Source: Hydrogenophaga sp.
GTDB lineage: Bacteria; Pseudomonadota; Gammaproteobacteria; Burkholderiales; Burkholderiaceae_C
Assembly (NCBI RefSeq): GCF_018780075.1
Contig: NZ_JADMKB010000006.1
Location: forward strand, 4,323 to 55,944
Length of the DNA: 51,622 nucleotides
Direction of reading: 5' to 3'
Shown here piece after piece: positions 13,996-23,801 of this stretch. The notes beneath the pieces were generated by a model. The model made no database searches and was not told the DNA's origin. It worked only from the letters and a program-made list of their open reading frames with translations. The position numbers and the translations under genes were made by a program. The stretch's first letter is position 1. Each line of letters opens with the position of its first letter.

Positions 13996-16700
13996 GGCGC
14001 GGGGGGCTCCTCAGCGACGGGGTTGGTTCCGAGGTCGGACGGCGGCGTGCCGCAGGGCAGGGTGATGTCAAAGCGCGCGCCCTGCACGACACCCGCCACC
14101 TCGCGGTTGTGGCCCTCGATCGTGCCACCGTGGGCCTCCACGATGGCGCGGCAGATGGCCAGGCCCAGGCCAACGCCCGGCATGGCGCTTTCGCGCTGGC
14201 CACGCTCGAACTTCTCGAAGACCCGCTCTTCGCGCCCCCTGGGCAGACCCGGGCCGTGGTCGTCCACCGTGAGCACCACCGTGTCGCTGCGCGGGCGCGC
14301 AAAGAGGTGGATGGCGCTGCCCGCGGGTGTGTACTTGCTGGCGTTCTCCAGCAGGTTCACCAGCACGCGCTCGATCAGCACGGCGTCCAAGTGCAGCAGC
14401 GGGAGCCCGTCGGGCAGGTCCACGCGGATGTCGCGCCCGGCGAGCAGGCTGCCGCAGGCCGCCAGCGCACTGCCCACCACCTCTTCCAGCGGTTGCCAGG
14501 CGCGGTTGAGCTGCACGGCGCCGGCCTGCAGGCGGGCCATGTCCAGCAGGTTGTTCACCAGTGCGCCCATGCGCTGGGCCGACTGCCGCATGGCCCCAGC
14601 CACCTCGCGCTGCGCCTCGCTCAGACCCGGCGGTGTGAGCTCCAGCGCATCGGCCAGTCCCACCATCGAGGTCAATGGCGTGCGCAGGTCGTGCGAGATG
14701 GCCGAGAGCAGCGAGTTGCGCAGGCGTTCGGATTCGATCTGCACCGTGCTGCTTTGTGCCACTTCGATGTAGTGGATGCGTTCCAGTGAAATTGCCAGCA
14801 GCGAGGCGCAGGTCTGCAGCAGGCGGCGCTGTTCGGGACCCCAGGGTCGCTGCCCCGGCGGTTCGATCACGAGCACGCCGCGCACGCGCATGGGCGCCTT
14901 CAGCGGCAGCACCAGGCAGGTGCTGGCGGGCAGGGTGTCTGTGCCGCGACCGGCTTCCTCTCCACGGTCGAAAGACCATTGCGCCACGGCGGTGTCCACC
15001 GGCGCGGTGGCACCCATCATGGTCTGCAGCCGATCGTGTTCGTCGGTCACCAGCAGGGCCGAGCGCGCGCCGAACTCGCCGGTGAGGAACCGCGCACCGA
15101 TCTCGGCCACCTGCGTGTTCATCAGCGCGGCGGACAGGTCGCGCGACATGTCGTAGAGGCTGCGCATGCGGTGTTCGCGCTGCGTGGCCGCCTCGGCCTG
15201 TTGCTTCAGGCCCGCGGTGAGCTGGCCGACCACCAGCGCCACCACCAGCATCACGCCGAAGGTGACGAGGTACTGCACGTCGCTCACCGCGAAGGTGAAG
15301 CGCGGCGGCACAAAAAAGAAATCGAACAGGCCCACGCCCAGGAACGCGGCCAGCACCGCCGGCCCGCGCCCGAAGGCCAGGCTCACGCCCACCACGGCCA
15401 GCAGGAACAGCATCACGATGTTGCTGAGTTCCAGCACCTCGATGAGCGGCGTCGCCAGCACGGCGGTGCCCACACAGACAGCGGCCGCCCACAGGTAGCC
15501 GCGCCAGTAGCCCTCGACGCGCTCAGCGGGCGTGGTGGCCTGCTGCGTTTCGGCGGTGGCCGGTTGTCCCACCTGCACCAGGTCGAGGTCGTCGGCCTGG
15601 GTGGCGATGCGGTCGGCCACGCCGCGTGACCAGGGCCAGCGGCGCGCTCGGCGCCCGAGCACCAGCCGCACCAGGTTGTGCTCGCGCGCATAGCGCACCA
15701 GGGCGGTGGCAGTGTCGGGGGCGGAGAGTGTGGCGGTGGTCGCGCCCAGCGATTCGGCGAGCTGCAGCGTGCGCTGCGCGACCTCGCCCAGGGGACGCCC
15801 CGGGGTTTCCACGTGCACCGCGTGCCAGGGCACGTCGAGCTGGGACGCCGTGCGCGCGGTGCTGCGCACCACCTTCTCACCATGCGCGTCGGCCCCCACG
15901 GCGGCCAGCAGGGCTTCGCGGTTGGGCCACACCGGTTTGTCGGCACTGCCCTGGCGGTAGGCGCGCATCTCGTCGTCCACCCGGTCGGCGGTGCGGCGCA
16001 AGGCCAGCTCGCGCAACGCCAGCAGGTTGCCCTTGCGGAAAAAGTTGGCGGCCGCGCGCTCGGCGCGGTTGTCGCCGTCGCGCGGCAGGTAGACCTTGCC
16101 GGCCTTCAGGCGCTCCAGCAGTTCGTCGGGCGGCAGATCGACCACCACCACCTCGTCGGCTTCATCGAAAAGGCGGTCGGGCACGGTCTCCCAGACGCGG
16201 ATGCCCGTGATGCCGCTGACGATGTCGTTGAGGCTCTCCAGGTGCTGCACGTTCATGGTCGACCACACGTCGACGCCGGCGGCCAGCAACTCCTCGGCGT
16301 CCTGCCAGCGCTTGGGGTGGCGTGAGTCGGCCACGTTGCTGTGGGCCAGTTCGTCGAGCAGGACCAGCGCCTGTTCGTGTTGTGCGCCGAAGGCCAGCGC
16401 GGCGTCGAGATCGAACTCGTGCAGCTGGTGGCCCCGGTAGGGCACGGACCGCAGGGACAGGCGCGGCAGATCGCGCGCCAGCGCTTCGGTGTCGGGTCGA
16501 CCGTGGGTTTCAACCACGCCGATGGTCACCGGCGTGCCTTGCGCGTGGGCTGCGCGGGCCGCGGCCAGCATGGCGTAGGTCTTGCCCACGCCGGCCGAGG
16601 CGCCAAAGAAAATCTTCAGGTTGCCGCGTCGCGCACGCGCTTCTTCCTGCTGCACCCGGGCAAGCAGGGCATCGGGGTCGGGTCGGGTGGGCTCGGTCAT
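13992..16700 (-). CDS. kdpD: Sensor histidine kinase KdpD
   Basis: A 902-aa K+/osmotic sensor of typical length. The N-terminal KdpD domain has the Walker-A-like GASAGVGKT (Lys40) and the GVVETHGRPDTEA segment. A universal-stress-like domain follows (about residues 250-370), then four closely spaced membrane helices (about 400-500), a GAF-like region, HisKA with His670 in AISHDLRTPLTSMVG, and an ATPase domain with NLLENASKYTP and GVGLGLAICRAIVEAHGG. It controls KdpE phosphorylation. It is transcribed with kdpFABC, 18 bp after a small membrane gene. Confidence 0.96.
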   Translation of the reverse strand: MTEPTRPDPDALLARVQQEEARARRGNLKIFFGASAGVGKTYAMLAAARAAHAQGTPVTIGVVETHGRPDTEALARDLPRLSLRSVPYRGHQLHEFDLDAALAFGAQHEQALVLLDELAHSNVADSRHPKRWQDAEELLAAGVDVWSTMNVQHLESLNDIVSGITGIRVWETVPDRLFDEADEVVVVDLPPDELLERLKAGKVYLPRDGDNRAERAAANFFRKGNLLALRELALRRTADRVDDEMRAYRQGSADKPVWPNREALLAAVGADAHGEKVVRSTARTASQLDVPWHAVHVETPGRPLGEVAQRTLQLAESLGATTATLSAPDTATALVRYAREHNLVRLVLGRRARRWPWSRGVADRIATQADDLDLVQVGQPATAETQQATTPAERVEGYWRGYLWAAAVCVGTAVLATPLIEVLELSNIVMLFLLAVVGVSLAFGRGPAVLAAFLGVGLFDFFFVPPRFTFAVSDVQYLVTFGVMLVVALVVGQLTAGLKQQAEAATQREHRMRSLYDMSRDLSAALMNTQVAEIGARFLTGEFGARSALLVTDEHDRLQTMMGATAPVDTAVAQWSFDRGEEAGRGTDTLPASTCLVLPLKAPMRVRGVLVIEPPGQRPWGPEQRRLLQTCASLLAISLERIHYIEVAQSSTVQIESERLRNSLLSAISHDLRTPLTSMVGLADALELTPPGLSEAQREVAGAMRQSAQRMGALVNNLLDMARLQAGAVQLNRAWQPLEEVVGSALAACGSLLAGRDIRVDLPDGLPLLHLDAVLIERVLVNLLENASKYTPAGSAIHLFARPRSDTVVLTVDDHGPGLPRGREERVFEKFERGQRESAMPGVGLGLAICRAIVEAHGGTIEGHNREVAGVVQGARFDITLPCGTPPSDLGTNPVAEEPPAP

Positions 16701-16718
16701 GGGTGGGAATCGGTCACA

Positions 16719-16871
16719 TCAGCGGGATGAGCGCCGGGTGTGTTCATTGTCGCCCGGCCTGTGCTGGCTGCGGTGCGGGCGCTGCACCCCGCGCACCACC
16801 AGCCACCAGGCCAGCAGCAGCGGTAACACGATGGCCAACAACGCGACCAGCAATGCCCACACGTCAGACAT
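16719..16871 (-). CDS. Small single-pass membrane protein between kdpC and kdpD (50 aa)
   Basis: MSDVWALLVALLAIVLPLLL begins a strongly hydrophobic helix ending at WWLVVRGVQ. A basic, His/Arg-rich 25-residue tail follows. It lies 17 bp after kdpC and 18 bp before kdpD in the same direction, so it is very probably translated with the operon. The Shine-Dalgarno is weak. The family is not recognised. By position it could modulate the transporter or sensor, which is inference only. Confidence 0.55.
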   Translation of the reverse strand: MSDVWALLVALLAIVLPLLLAWWLVVRGVQRPHRSQHRPGDNEHTRRSSR

Positions 16872-16888
16872 GCCAGACCCGTCGTCGC

Positions 16889-17509
16889 TCACGGCCTGGC
16901 CTGGGCGTCCAGCGCCAGGTTCAGTGCCAGCACGTTCACGCGCGCCTCCCCCATGAAGCCGAGCCATGCGCCCTCGGTGTGCTGGTCCACCAGGGTATTC
17001 ACCTGCTCGGCAGGGAGACCCCGCACGCGCGCCACCCGCGCCACCTGGTAACGCGCCGCGGCCAGGCTGATGTGCGGGTCCAGGCCACTGGCGGAGGCGG
17101 TGACCAGGTCCACCGGCACTGGCGCGGTGTTGCCGGGGTCGGCCGCGCGCAGCGCACCGATGCGCGCCTGCACCGCTTCGGCCAGTGCCGGGTGGCTGGG
17201 ACCGAGGTTGGAGCCGCTGGAGGCACCACCGTTGTAGGCCATCGGCCCGGTCGCCGAGGGACGGCTCCAGAAGTGGCCGGGCTGGGAGAACGGCTGGCCG
17301 ATCAGTTCGGAGCCCACGGCCTGGCCGTCGCGCTGAATCAGGCTGCCGTTGGCCTGGTGCGGAAAGACCGCCTGCGCCACGCCGGTGACCAGCAGCGGGT
17401 ACAGCAGGCCGGTGAGCAGGCTCAGCACGACGAACAGCACGAGGGCCGGGCGCAGCACCGGGCTCTTGTCGTCGGGCTCGATGGGGGTGGTTTGAAGTGG
17501 GTGGTTCAT
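16889..17509 (-). CDS. kdpC: Potassium-transporting ATPase subunit KdpC
   Basis: A 206-aa protein with one N-terminal membrane helix ([20 protein letters not shown]) and a periplasmic domain carrying family motifs: [56 protein letters not shown] and a C-terminal [10 protein letters not shown]. KdpC stabilises the KdpAB complex. ATG 17507-17509 is chosen over an upstream in-frame codon because the 19-bp gap to kdpB then contains a purine-rich GAGGAAAC ribosome binding site. Confidence 0.95.
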   Translation of the reverse strand: MNHPLQTTPIEPDDKSPVLRPALVLFVVLSLLTGLLYPLLVTGVAQAVFPHQANGSLIQRDGQAVGSELIGQPFSQPGHFWSRPSATGPMAYNGGASSGSNLGPSHPALAEAVQARIGALRAADPGNTAPVPVDLVTASASGLDPHISLAAARYQVARVARVRGLPAEQVNTLVDQHTEGAWLGFMGEARVNVLALNLALDAQARP

Positions 17510-17528
17510 GACGTTTCCTCGGGAGGGT

Positions 17529-19595
17529 TCAGGCAAAGCCGGCGGCAGAAATCAACAGGTCGATCGCCTTGATGCCGATGAAAGGCACGACCACACCGCC
17601 CAGGCCGTAGATGGCCAGGTTGCGGCGCAGCAGCACGGCGGCACTGACGGCGCGGTAACTCACACCCTTGAGCGCCAGCGGGATCAGGAACACGATGATC
17701 AGCGCGTTGAAGATCACGGCCGACAGGATGGCCGAGTTGGGGCTGGCGAGCTGCATCACGTTCAGCGCCGAGAGCTGCGGGTAGGTGGCGACGAAGGCCG
17801 CCGGCACGATGGCGAAGTACTTGGCCACGTCGTTGGCGATGCTGAAGGTGGTGAGCGAGCCGCGCGTCATCAGCATCTGCTTGCCGGTCTCGACGATCTC
17901 GATCAGCTTGGTCGGGTTGCTGTCCAGGTCGACCATGTTGCCGGCCTCCTTGGCCGCTTGCGTGCCGGTGTTCATGGCCACCGCCACGTCGGCCTGGGCC
18001 AGGGCGGGCGCGTCGTTGGTGCCGTCGCCCGTCATCGCCACCAGCCGGCCTTGCGCCTGGTGTTCGCGAATCAGCTTGAGCTTGGCCTCGGGCGTGGCCT
18101 CGGCCAGGAAGTCGTCCACACCCGCCTCGGCGGCGATGGCGGCGGCCGTCAGGCGGTTGTCGCCCGTCACCATCACGGTCTTGATGCCCATGCGGCGCAG
18201 CTCGGCAAAACGCTCCTTGATGCCGCCCTTGACGATGTCTTTCAGCTCGACCACGCCGAGCACCTTGGTGCCATCGGCCACCACCAGCGGCGTGCTGCCG
18301 CGGCGGGCCACGTCGCCCACCGACGTCTGCAGCGCTGCCGGGAAGTTGCCACCGAGCGTTTCGACATGGCGACGGATCGAATCTGTCGCGCCCTTGCGAA
18401 TCGCCCGACCTTCAGGCAGATCGACACCGCTCATGCGGGTCTGCGCGGTGAAGTGCACGAATGTGGCGCCGAGTGCGGTCACGTCGCGCTCGCGCAGGTT
18501 GAACTTCTGCTTGGCCAGCACGACGATGCTGCGGCCTTCCGGCGTTTCATCGGCCAGCGAGGCGAGTTGCGCGGCATCGGCCAGGTCGGCCTCCTTCACC
18601 CCCGGCGCCGGGATGAAAGCGCTGGCCTGTCGGTTGCCCAGGGTGATGGTGCCGGTCTTGTCCAGCAGCAGCACATCCACGTCACCGGCGGCCTCCACCG
18701 CGCGGCCCGAGGTGGCGATCACGTTCGCCTGCATCAGTCGGCTCATGCCGGCCACGCCGATGGCGCTGAGCAGGCCGGCAATCGTCGTCGGAATCAGGCA
18801 GACCAGCAGGGCCACCAGCACCACCAGGCTCACCGGCTGGCCGGCGCCGCTGGCCGCCACCCCGAATGTGGAGAACGGCAGCAGCGTGACCACGACGCCC
18901 AGGAACACGATGGTCAGCGCCACCAGCAGGATGGTCAGCGCGATCTCGTTGGGTGTCTTCTGGCGCTTGGCGTTCTCCACCATCGCGATCATGCGGTCCA
19001 CGAAGGTTTCGCCGGGGTTCACGGTGACGCGCACCACGACCCAGTCCGACAGCACGCGCGTGCCGCCGGTCACGGCCGAGAAGTCGCCGCCGGATTCGCG
19101 GATCACCGGGGCGGATTCGCCGGTGATGGCGCTCTCGTCCACCGAGGCCACGCCGTCGATCACCTCACCGTCGGCGGGCACGTTGTCGCCAGCCTCGATC
19201 AGCACCAGGTCGTTCTTGCGCAGGTTGTCGGCCTCCAGCGGATGCCAGTGCATGGCGGTGCGCGCCGCCCCACGCTCGTAGCTCGCTTCGAGCTTCTTGG
19301 CCCAGGTCTGTTTCTTGAGGCCGCGCAGGCTCGCGGCCTGCGCCTTGCTGCGCCCTTCGGCCATGGCTTCGGCGAAATTGGCGAACAGCACCGTGAACCA
19401 CAACCACAGCGCCACCGCGATGGTGAAGCCCTCGGGCTGGGCGATGGCGAGCGCGGTGGTGAAGGCGCTGCCGACGTAGACCACGAACATCACCGGGTTG
19501 CGGCGCTGCACGCGGGGGTCGAGCTTGCGAAAGGCGTCGCTCAGGGCCGGACGCACCAGCGCCGGGTCGAACAGGGGCAATGTTTGTCGACTCAT
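17529..19595 (-). CDS. kdpB: Potassium-transporting P-type ATPase subunit KdpB
   Basis: A 688-aa catalytic subunit of the Kdp K+ pump. Visible P-type motifs are [14 protein letters not shown] (actuator), the phosphorylation site [14 protein letters not shown] with Asp312, KGATDSIRR in the nucleotide domain, and [21 protein letters not shown] (hinge). Membrane segments flank these, with [14 protein letters not shown] as the M4-like region. Length and order match the family. It lies 12 bp after kdpA and before kdpC. Confidence 0.97.
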   Translation of the reverse strand: MSRQTLPLFDPALVRPALSDAFRKLDPRVQRRNPVMFVVYVGSAFTTALAIAQPEGFTIAVALWLWFTVLFANFAEAMAEGRSKAQAASLRGLKKQTWAKKLEASYERGAARTAMHWHPLEADNLRKNDLVLIEAGDNVPADGEVIDGVASVDESAITGESAPVIRESGGDFSAVTGGTRVLSDWVVVRVTVNPGETFVDRMIAMVENAKRQKTPNEIALTILLVALTIVFLGVVVTLLPFSTFGVAASGAGQPVSLVVLVALLVCLIPTTIAGLLSAIGVAGMSRLMQANVIATSGRAVEAAGDVDVLLLDKTGTITLGNRQASAFIPAPGVKEADLADAAQLASLADETPEGRSIVVLAKQKFNLRERDVTALGATFVHFTAQTRMSGVDLPEGRAIRKGATDSIRRHVETLGGNFPAALQTSVGDVARRGSTPLVVADGTKVLGVVELKDIVKGGIKERFAELRRMGIKTVMVTGDNRLTAAAIAAEAGVDDFLAEATPEAKLKLIREHQAQGRLVAMTGDGTNDAPALAQADVAVAMNTGTQAAKEAGNMVDLDSNPTKLIEIVETGKQMLMTRGSLTTFSIANDVAKYFAIVPAAFVATYPQLSALNVMQLASPNSAILSAVIFNALIIVFLIPLALKGVSYRAVSAAVLLRRNLAIYGLGGVVVPFIGIKAIDLLISAAGFA

Positions 19596-19607
19596 GTTTT
19601 TCTCCCT

Positions 19608-21380
19608 TTAGCGTGCCCACAGCATCAGGTGCTCGGCCACCGGGCCCAGCGCCAGCGCAGGCACATAGTTCAACAGGCCGATCAGCAACACAGTGCCGAT
19701 CAGCAAGGCCACGAACAGCGGGCCGTGGGTGGGCAGGGTGCCGTCGGTGGCGCTGGCGCGCTGCTTGGCGGCGAGCGAGCCGGCCATGGCCAGCACCGGC
19801 ACGATCACGCCGAAGCGACCGAACACCATCGCCAGGCCGAGCAGCACGTTGTAGAACGGCGTGTTGGCCGACAGACCGGCGAAGGCGCTGCCGTTGTTGT
19901 TGGCCGCCGAAGACAGCGCGTAGAGCACCTCGCTGAAGCCGTGGGCGCCCGGGTTCAGGATGCCGGCGCGACCGGCGTCGGTCATCACCGCCACGGCCGT
20001 GCCCACGAGCACCAGCAGGGGCGTGACCAGGATGGCGATGGAGACCATCTTCATCTCGTGCGCCTCGATCTTCTTGCCCAGGTAGGCCGGCGTGCGCCCG
20101 ATCATCAGGCCGGCGATGAACACCGCCATGATGGCGAACACCAGCATGCCGTAGAGGCCCGCGCCGACACCGCCGAACACCACCTCGCCCAGTTGCATCA
20201 GCACCATCGGCACCATGCCGCCCAGCGGTGTGAAGCTGTCGTGCATGGCGTTCACGGCGCCGCAGCTCGCCGCGGTGGTGGTCACCGCGAACAGGCTCGA
20301 CGCGTTGATGCCGAAGCGCACCTCTTTGCCCTCCATGTTGCCGCCGGCCTGCAGGGCGCTGGCGGCCTGGTCGGCACCGAGCGCGGCCAGCGCCGGGTTG
20401 CCCTGCTGCTCGAAGCTGGTGGCGGCGATCACGAAGGTCACGAACAGCAGCGTCATCGCAGCGAGCACCGCCCAGCCTTGGCGCTGGTCTCCCACCATGC
20501 GGCCGAACACGAAACACAGGGCGGCGGGGATCAGGAAGATGCTGAGCATCTGCACGAAGTTGGACAGCGGCGTGGGGTTCTCGTAGGGGTGCGCAGAGTT
20601 GGCGTTGAAAAATCCGCCCCCGTTGGTGCCCAGCATCTTGATGGCCAGCTGCGAGGCGACCGGGCCCATGGCCAGGGTCTGCGAGTGGCTGCTGTGCGCC
20701 TCGGTCTGCGCGGGTTGTCCTTCGGCCGCCGGGGTGCTGGTTGACCAGCTCACGGTCTCCAGCGTCTTCACCTCGGTGTAGGGCGAGAGGTTCTGGACCA
20801 CGCCCTGGCCGGCAAAGAACAGCGCCAGCACCAGCGACAGCGGCAGCAGCACCCACAGCGTGGCGCGGGTCAGGTCGACCCACACGTTGCCGATGGACTT
20901 GACCGAGTGGCGCGAGAAGCCGCGCACCAGCGCGATCACCACCACGATGCCGGTGGCGGCCGAGAGGAAGTTCTGCACCGTCAGTCCCAGCATCTGCGTC
21001 AGGTGGCTCATGGTGGTCTCGCCGCCATAACCCTGCCAGTTGGTGTTGCTCATGAAGCTGATGGCGGTGTTGAAGGCCGAGTCGGGCGTGACCGCACCGA
21101 AGGCCTGCGGGTTCAGCGGGAGCATCGCCTGCAGGCGCTGCAGCGTGTACACCGCGAGCATGCCCAGGGCGTTGAACACCAGCAGGCCCAGCGCGTAACG
21201 CAGCCAGCCGGTTTCGCGCTCGGGCCGGACACCGGCCAGGCGCCACAGCGGCGCTTCGATGCGCTGACCCAGCGCGAAGCGGCCGGTCATCACCGCGGTG
21301 ATCGCACGCGCCAGCGGCCAGGCCAGTGCGAGCAGCAGGGTGAGGAAGACCGCGAGTTGCAGCCATGCCTGGGTGTTCAT
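19608..21380 (-). CDS. kdpA: Potassium-transporting ATPase K+-binding subunit KdpA
   Basis: A 590-aa channel-like subunit related to Trk/Ktr proteins. The four pore loops are recognisable: [51 protein letters not shown] and [15 protein letters not shown]. It supplies the high-affinity K+ selectivity filter of KdpFABC. The ATG overlaps the kdpF stop by 4 bp, indicating translational coupling. Confidence 0.97.
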   Translation of the reverse strand: MNTQAWLQLAVFLTLLLALAWPLARAITAVMTGRFALGQRIEAPLWRLAGVRPERETGWLRYALGLLVFNALGMLAVYTLQRLQAMLPLNPQAFGAVTPDSAFNTAISFMSNTNWQGYGGETTMSHLTQMLGLTVQNFLSAATGIVVVIALVRGFSRHSVKSIGNVWVDLTRATLWVLLPLSLVLALFFAGQGVVQNLSPYTEVKTLETVSWSTSTPAAEGQPAQTEAHSSHSQTLAMGPVASQLAIKMLGTNGGGFFNANSAHPYENPTPLSNFVQMLSIFLIPAALCFVFGRMVGDQRQGWAVLAAMTLLFVTFVIAATSFEQQGNPALAALGADQAASALQAGGNMEGKEVRFGINASSLFAVTTTAASCGAVNAMHDSFTPLGGMVPMVLMQLGEVVFGGVGAGLYGMLVFAIMAVFIAGLMIGRTPAYLGKKIEAHEMKMVSIAILVTPLLVLVGTAVAVMTDAGRAGILNPGAHGFSEVLYALSSAANNNGSAFAGLSANTPFYNVLLGLAMVFGRFGVIVPVLAMAGSLAAKQRASATDGTLPTHGPLFVALLIGTVLLIGLLNYVPALALGPVAEHLMLWAR

Positions 21381-21469
21381 GAGAAGTCCTCCGGCCGCAG
21401 CAGCACGGCCACCAGGTAGATCAGAAGGCCGCCCGCGAGCAGCGCGGCGAGCAAGGTCCAGCCGTTCAT
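21377..21469 (-). CDS. kdpF: Potassium-transporting ATPase subunit KdpF
   Basis: A 30-residue hydrophobic peptide, [20 protein letters not shown] followed by [10 protein letters not shown]. Length, single helix and the C-terminal RPE(D/R)F signature fit KdpF, which caps KdpA in the membrane. GGAGGTATTCCT directly upstream is a strong ribosome binding site, and the stop overlaps kdpA. Annotators often miss this gene because of its size. Confidence 0.9.
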   Translation of the reverse strand: MNGWTLLAALLAGGLLIYLVAVLLRPEDFS

Positions 21470-21489
21470 AGGAATACCTCCGCGCGATG

Positions 21490-21530
21490 CGCTGCGGTGC
21501 GAGCTGGCTTGGGGCGGCCCGGCGCGGCGC
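21490..21530 (-). repeat. Truncated dispersed-repeat fragment in the kdpF leader
   Basis: GCTTGGGGCGGCCCGGCGC (21508-21526) is the exact reverse complement of 19 bases in the repeat inside lysE (43200-43218). The central CCCCTCGGGG part is missing here. It separates the 34-aa leader gene from kdpF. Confidence 0.55.
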
Positions 21531-21635
21531 TCATGACCGCCTCCCTTCGGTGGGTTGCAGGCGATGGCAGACCAGTGCCAGCCCCCAGATGACCAGGCCG
21601 CATGCGGCAGCCAGGCCGAGATAGATGAAGTCCAT
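21531..21635 (-). CDS. 34-aa membrane peptide preceding kdpF
   Basis: MDFIYLGLAAACGLVIWGLA then LVCHRLQPTEGRRS: one membrane helix and a short basic tail. GGAGGTATCC sits just upstream of the ATG, nearly identical to the kdpF ribosome binding site, suggesting regulated co-translation. It is the first gene of the kdp transcript, about 45 bp downstream of a TTGACA hexamer. From memory, similar peptides with a Cys-x-Arg-Leu tail occur upstream of kdpF in other proteobacteria. That needs a search. Function unknown; a KdpF-like accessory is plausible. Confidence 0.7.
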   Translation of the reverse strand: MDFIYLGLAAACGLVIWGLALVCHRLQPTEGRRS

Positions 21636-21796
21636 GGATACCTCCGTTCAAGACATGCCACCGATGCTAAGAAACGGCATGTCAAGACGGGGGAAAGACT
21701 CCTTGTGCGGGTATCAAGAACGCATCAAGAACGCCCCGGTCAAGGCGTATGCGGTGGGTTGCTAGACTGGAACCTTCCCGAGCGTCCGCGCCATTG
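21636..21796. promoter_or_regulatory. kdp/ktr divergent control region with tandem 11-bp repeat
   Basis: ATCAAGAACGC occurs twice head-to-tail at 21713-21723 and 21724-21734. An 11-bp period is what OmpR-class regulators such as KdpE bind. A consensus TTGACA for leftward transcription lies at 21680-21685 (plus strand TGTCAA); I see no good -10. Rightward, CTAGACT near 21762 could serve the ktr pair. Confidence 0.55.
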
Positions 21797-23137
21797 ATGA
21801 AGAACCACCTGCCCACCCACCCCGCCGCCGTGCTAGCCCTGGCGTTTCTGGCCACCATTTCGCTGGGCACGGCGCTGCTGATGCTGCCCTGGGCCAGCGC
21901 CAGCGGAGAGAGCGCCCCGTGGCTCACAGCGCTGTTCACGGCCACCTCGGCGGTGTGCGTGACCGGGCTGGTGGTGGTGGACACGGGCACCTACTGGAGC
22001 CCGCTGGGCCAGGGCCTGGTGATGGCGCTGTTCCAGCTCGGCGGCTTCGGCATGATGACCTCGGCCACGCTGATGGGGCTGCTGATCGGCGGCCACATGA
22101 AGCTGCGCACGCGGCTGCTGCTGCAGTCGGAAACGCACGCGCTGTCGCTGGGCGATGTGCGCTCGGTGGCGCGCATGGTGCTGGTCGTGACGGTGGTGGT
22201 CGAAGGTCTTGTGGCCTTGTGGCTGGCGGCGCGCTTTGCCATGACGATGGGCCTGGGCTGGCGCGAGGCGCTGTGGCAGGGCGCGTTCCATTCGGTCTCG
22301 GCCTACAACAACGCGGGGTTTTCGACCTGGCCCGACAGCGTGATGCGTCATGTGACCGACGGCTGGGTGCTGGGGCCGCTGATGCTGGCCATCGTGGTGG
22401 GCGGGCTGGGGTTTCCAGTCATCACCGAGCTCTGGGCCAACCGGCGCAAGCGGCACGCGCGCTGGTCGATCCACACCACGCTCACGGTCTGGGGTTCGGC
22501 CGCGCTGGTGCTGCTGGGCACGCTGGCGCTGTGGCTGGTGGAACACAACAACCCCAAGACGCTGGGGCCGCTGGGTTTTGTGGACCAGTGGCTGGCGGCG
22601 CTGTTCACCTCGGTGTCGGCGCGCACGGCGGGCTTCAATGCGGTGGACATCGGCGCGCTGGGGCTGGAATCGCTGGTGCTGCACTGCGTGCTGATGTTCA
22701 TTGGCGGTGGCAGCGCGGGCACGGCAGGTGGCGTGAAAGTGACCACGGTGTTTTTGCTGCTGCTGATCGTCTGGAGCGAGATCCGCGGCCGGGCCGATGT
22801 GGAGCTGCGCGGGCGGCGCATCGGCACCCAGGTGCAGCGCCAGGCGCTGTCGATCCTGGTGCTCAGCGGGGCGGCGGTGTCGCTGGGCCTGCTGCTCATC
22901 ATCCCGCTGGCGGACCGTTTGCCGCTGGAGAAACTGATGTTTGAAGTGGTGTCGGCGTTTGCCACGGTGGGCCTGTCCACCGGCATCACGGCCGAGCTGC
23001 CGCCCGGCGCGCAGGGCGTGATCATTGCGCTGATGTACGCCGGTCGCGTGGGCGTGGTCACGCTGGCGCTGGCGCTGGCGATCAACCAGGTGCCCCGAGC
23101 CTACCGTTACCCAGAGGAGAAACCCATTGTTGGCTAA
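21797..23137 (+). CDS. Trk/Ktr family potassium uptake membrane subunit (KtrB-like)
   Basis: A 446-aa K+ translocator with four M1-P-M2 units. The pore loops are readable: TATSAVCVTGLVVVDTGTYWS, SVSAYNNAGFSTWPDS, SVSARTAGFNAVD and AFATVGLSTGITAEL, each with the selectivity Gly. The size (about 450 aa) and a KtrA partner downstream fit KtrB rather than the longer TrkH. ATG 21797 is chosen; an in-frame ATG at 21749 would extend it through the likely promoter. Divergent from kdp, it offers constitutive lower-affinity uptake beside the inducible pump. Confidence 0.92.
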   Translation: MKNHLPTHPAAVLALAFLATISLGTALLMLPWASASGESAPWLTALFTATSAVCVTGLVVVDTGTYWSPLGQGLVMALFQLGGFGMMTSATLMGLLIGGHMKLRTRLLLQSETHALSLGDVRSVARMVLVVTVVVEGLVALWLAARFAMTMGLGWREALWQGAFHSVSAYNNAGFSTWPDSVMRHVTDGWVLGPLMLAIVVGGLGFPVITELWANRRKRHARWSIHTTLTVWGSAALVLLGTLALWLVEHNNPKTLGPLGFVDQWLAALFTSVSARTAGFNAVDIGALGLESLVLHCVLMFIGGGSAGTAGGVKVTTVFLLLLIVWSEIRGRADVELRGRRIGTQVQRQALSILVLSGAAVSLGLLLIIPLADRLPLEKLMFEVVSAFATVGLSTGITAELPPGAQGVIIALMYAGRVGVVTLALALAINQVPRAYRYPEEKPIVG

Positions 23138-23801
23138 ATCAGATTCAAAGCGGGGCGACAGCGTGGTCGTCATCGGGCTGGGGCGTTTTGGCGCCGCCGT
23201 GGCGCGCTCGCTGGTGGCCGCGGGCCACGAGGTGCTGGCCATCGATGCCAGCGAGGAGGTGGTCCAGGACCTGGCGCACGAGCTGCCCCACGTGGTAAGG
23301 GCCGATTCGACCGAATTGGTGGCGCTGCAGCAGCTCTCGGTGACCGAGTTCTCGCACGCGGTGGTGAGCATCGGCGCCAACCTGGAGTGCAGCGTGCTGA
23401 CGGTGCTGAACCTGGCGCAGATGGGCATGAAGGACATCTGGGCCAAGGCCAACAGCCCGCAGCACGGGCGCATCGCCGAGCGGGTGGGCGCGCACCACGT
23501 GATCTACCCCGAGGCCGACATGGGCGAACGGGTGGCGCACCTGGTGACGGGCAAGATGATGGACTTCATCGAGTTCGACGACGGCTTTGCGATTGCCAAG
23601 ACCCGCGCGCCGATGGAAACCCACAACAAGACGCTGGCGGTGTCGAACGTGCGCAAGAAGCACGGCATCACGGTGGTGGGCATCAAGCGCCGCCACCAGG
23701 ATTTCATCTACGCCAAGCCCGAAACCGAGATCAAGCCGGGGGATCACCTGATCCTGGCGGGGCCGACCCCTCTGATCGAGCAGTTTGCCGCGCTGTACTG
23801 A
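23127..23801 (+). CDS. Potassium uptake regulatory subunit (KtrA/TrkA-N type)
   Basis: A 224-aa cytoplasmic RCK protein. The N-terminal Rossmann domain has VVVIGLGRFGAAVARSL and a downstream acidic AIDASEE, followed by a C-terminal RCK_C domain (HGITVVGIKRRHQDFIY...GDHLILAGP). It binds ADP/ATP or NAD(H) and gates the KtrB-like channel. The start is TTG (23127 or 23130) with AGAGGAGA upstream, overlapping the channel gene by about 10 bp, so the subunits are translationally coupled. Confidence 0.92.
   Translation: MLAKSDSKRGDSVVVIGLGRFGAAVARSLVAAGHEVLAIDASEEVVQDLAHELPHVVRADSTELVALQQLSVTEFSHAVVSIGANLECSVLTVLNLAQMGMKDIWAKANSPQHGRIAERVGAHHVIYPEADMGERVAHLVTGKMMDFIEFDDGFAIAKTRAPMETHNKTLAVSNVRKKHGITVVGIKRRHQDFIYAKPETEIKPGDHLILAGPTPLIEQFAALY

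Noticed and set aside
17508..20744. A 1078-codon open frame on the plus strand across kdpB and kdpA
   Set aside because: It is antisense to clearly conserved pump genes. Its product is a His/Gln/Arg-rich composition typical of shadow frames in GC-rich coding DNA.
21466..21534. A 22-codon frame ([14 protein letters not shown]...) between the 34-aa peptide and kdpF
   Set aside because: It is the translation of a dispersed-repeat fragment and has no independent ribosome binding site.
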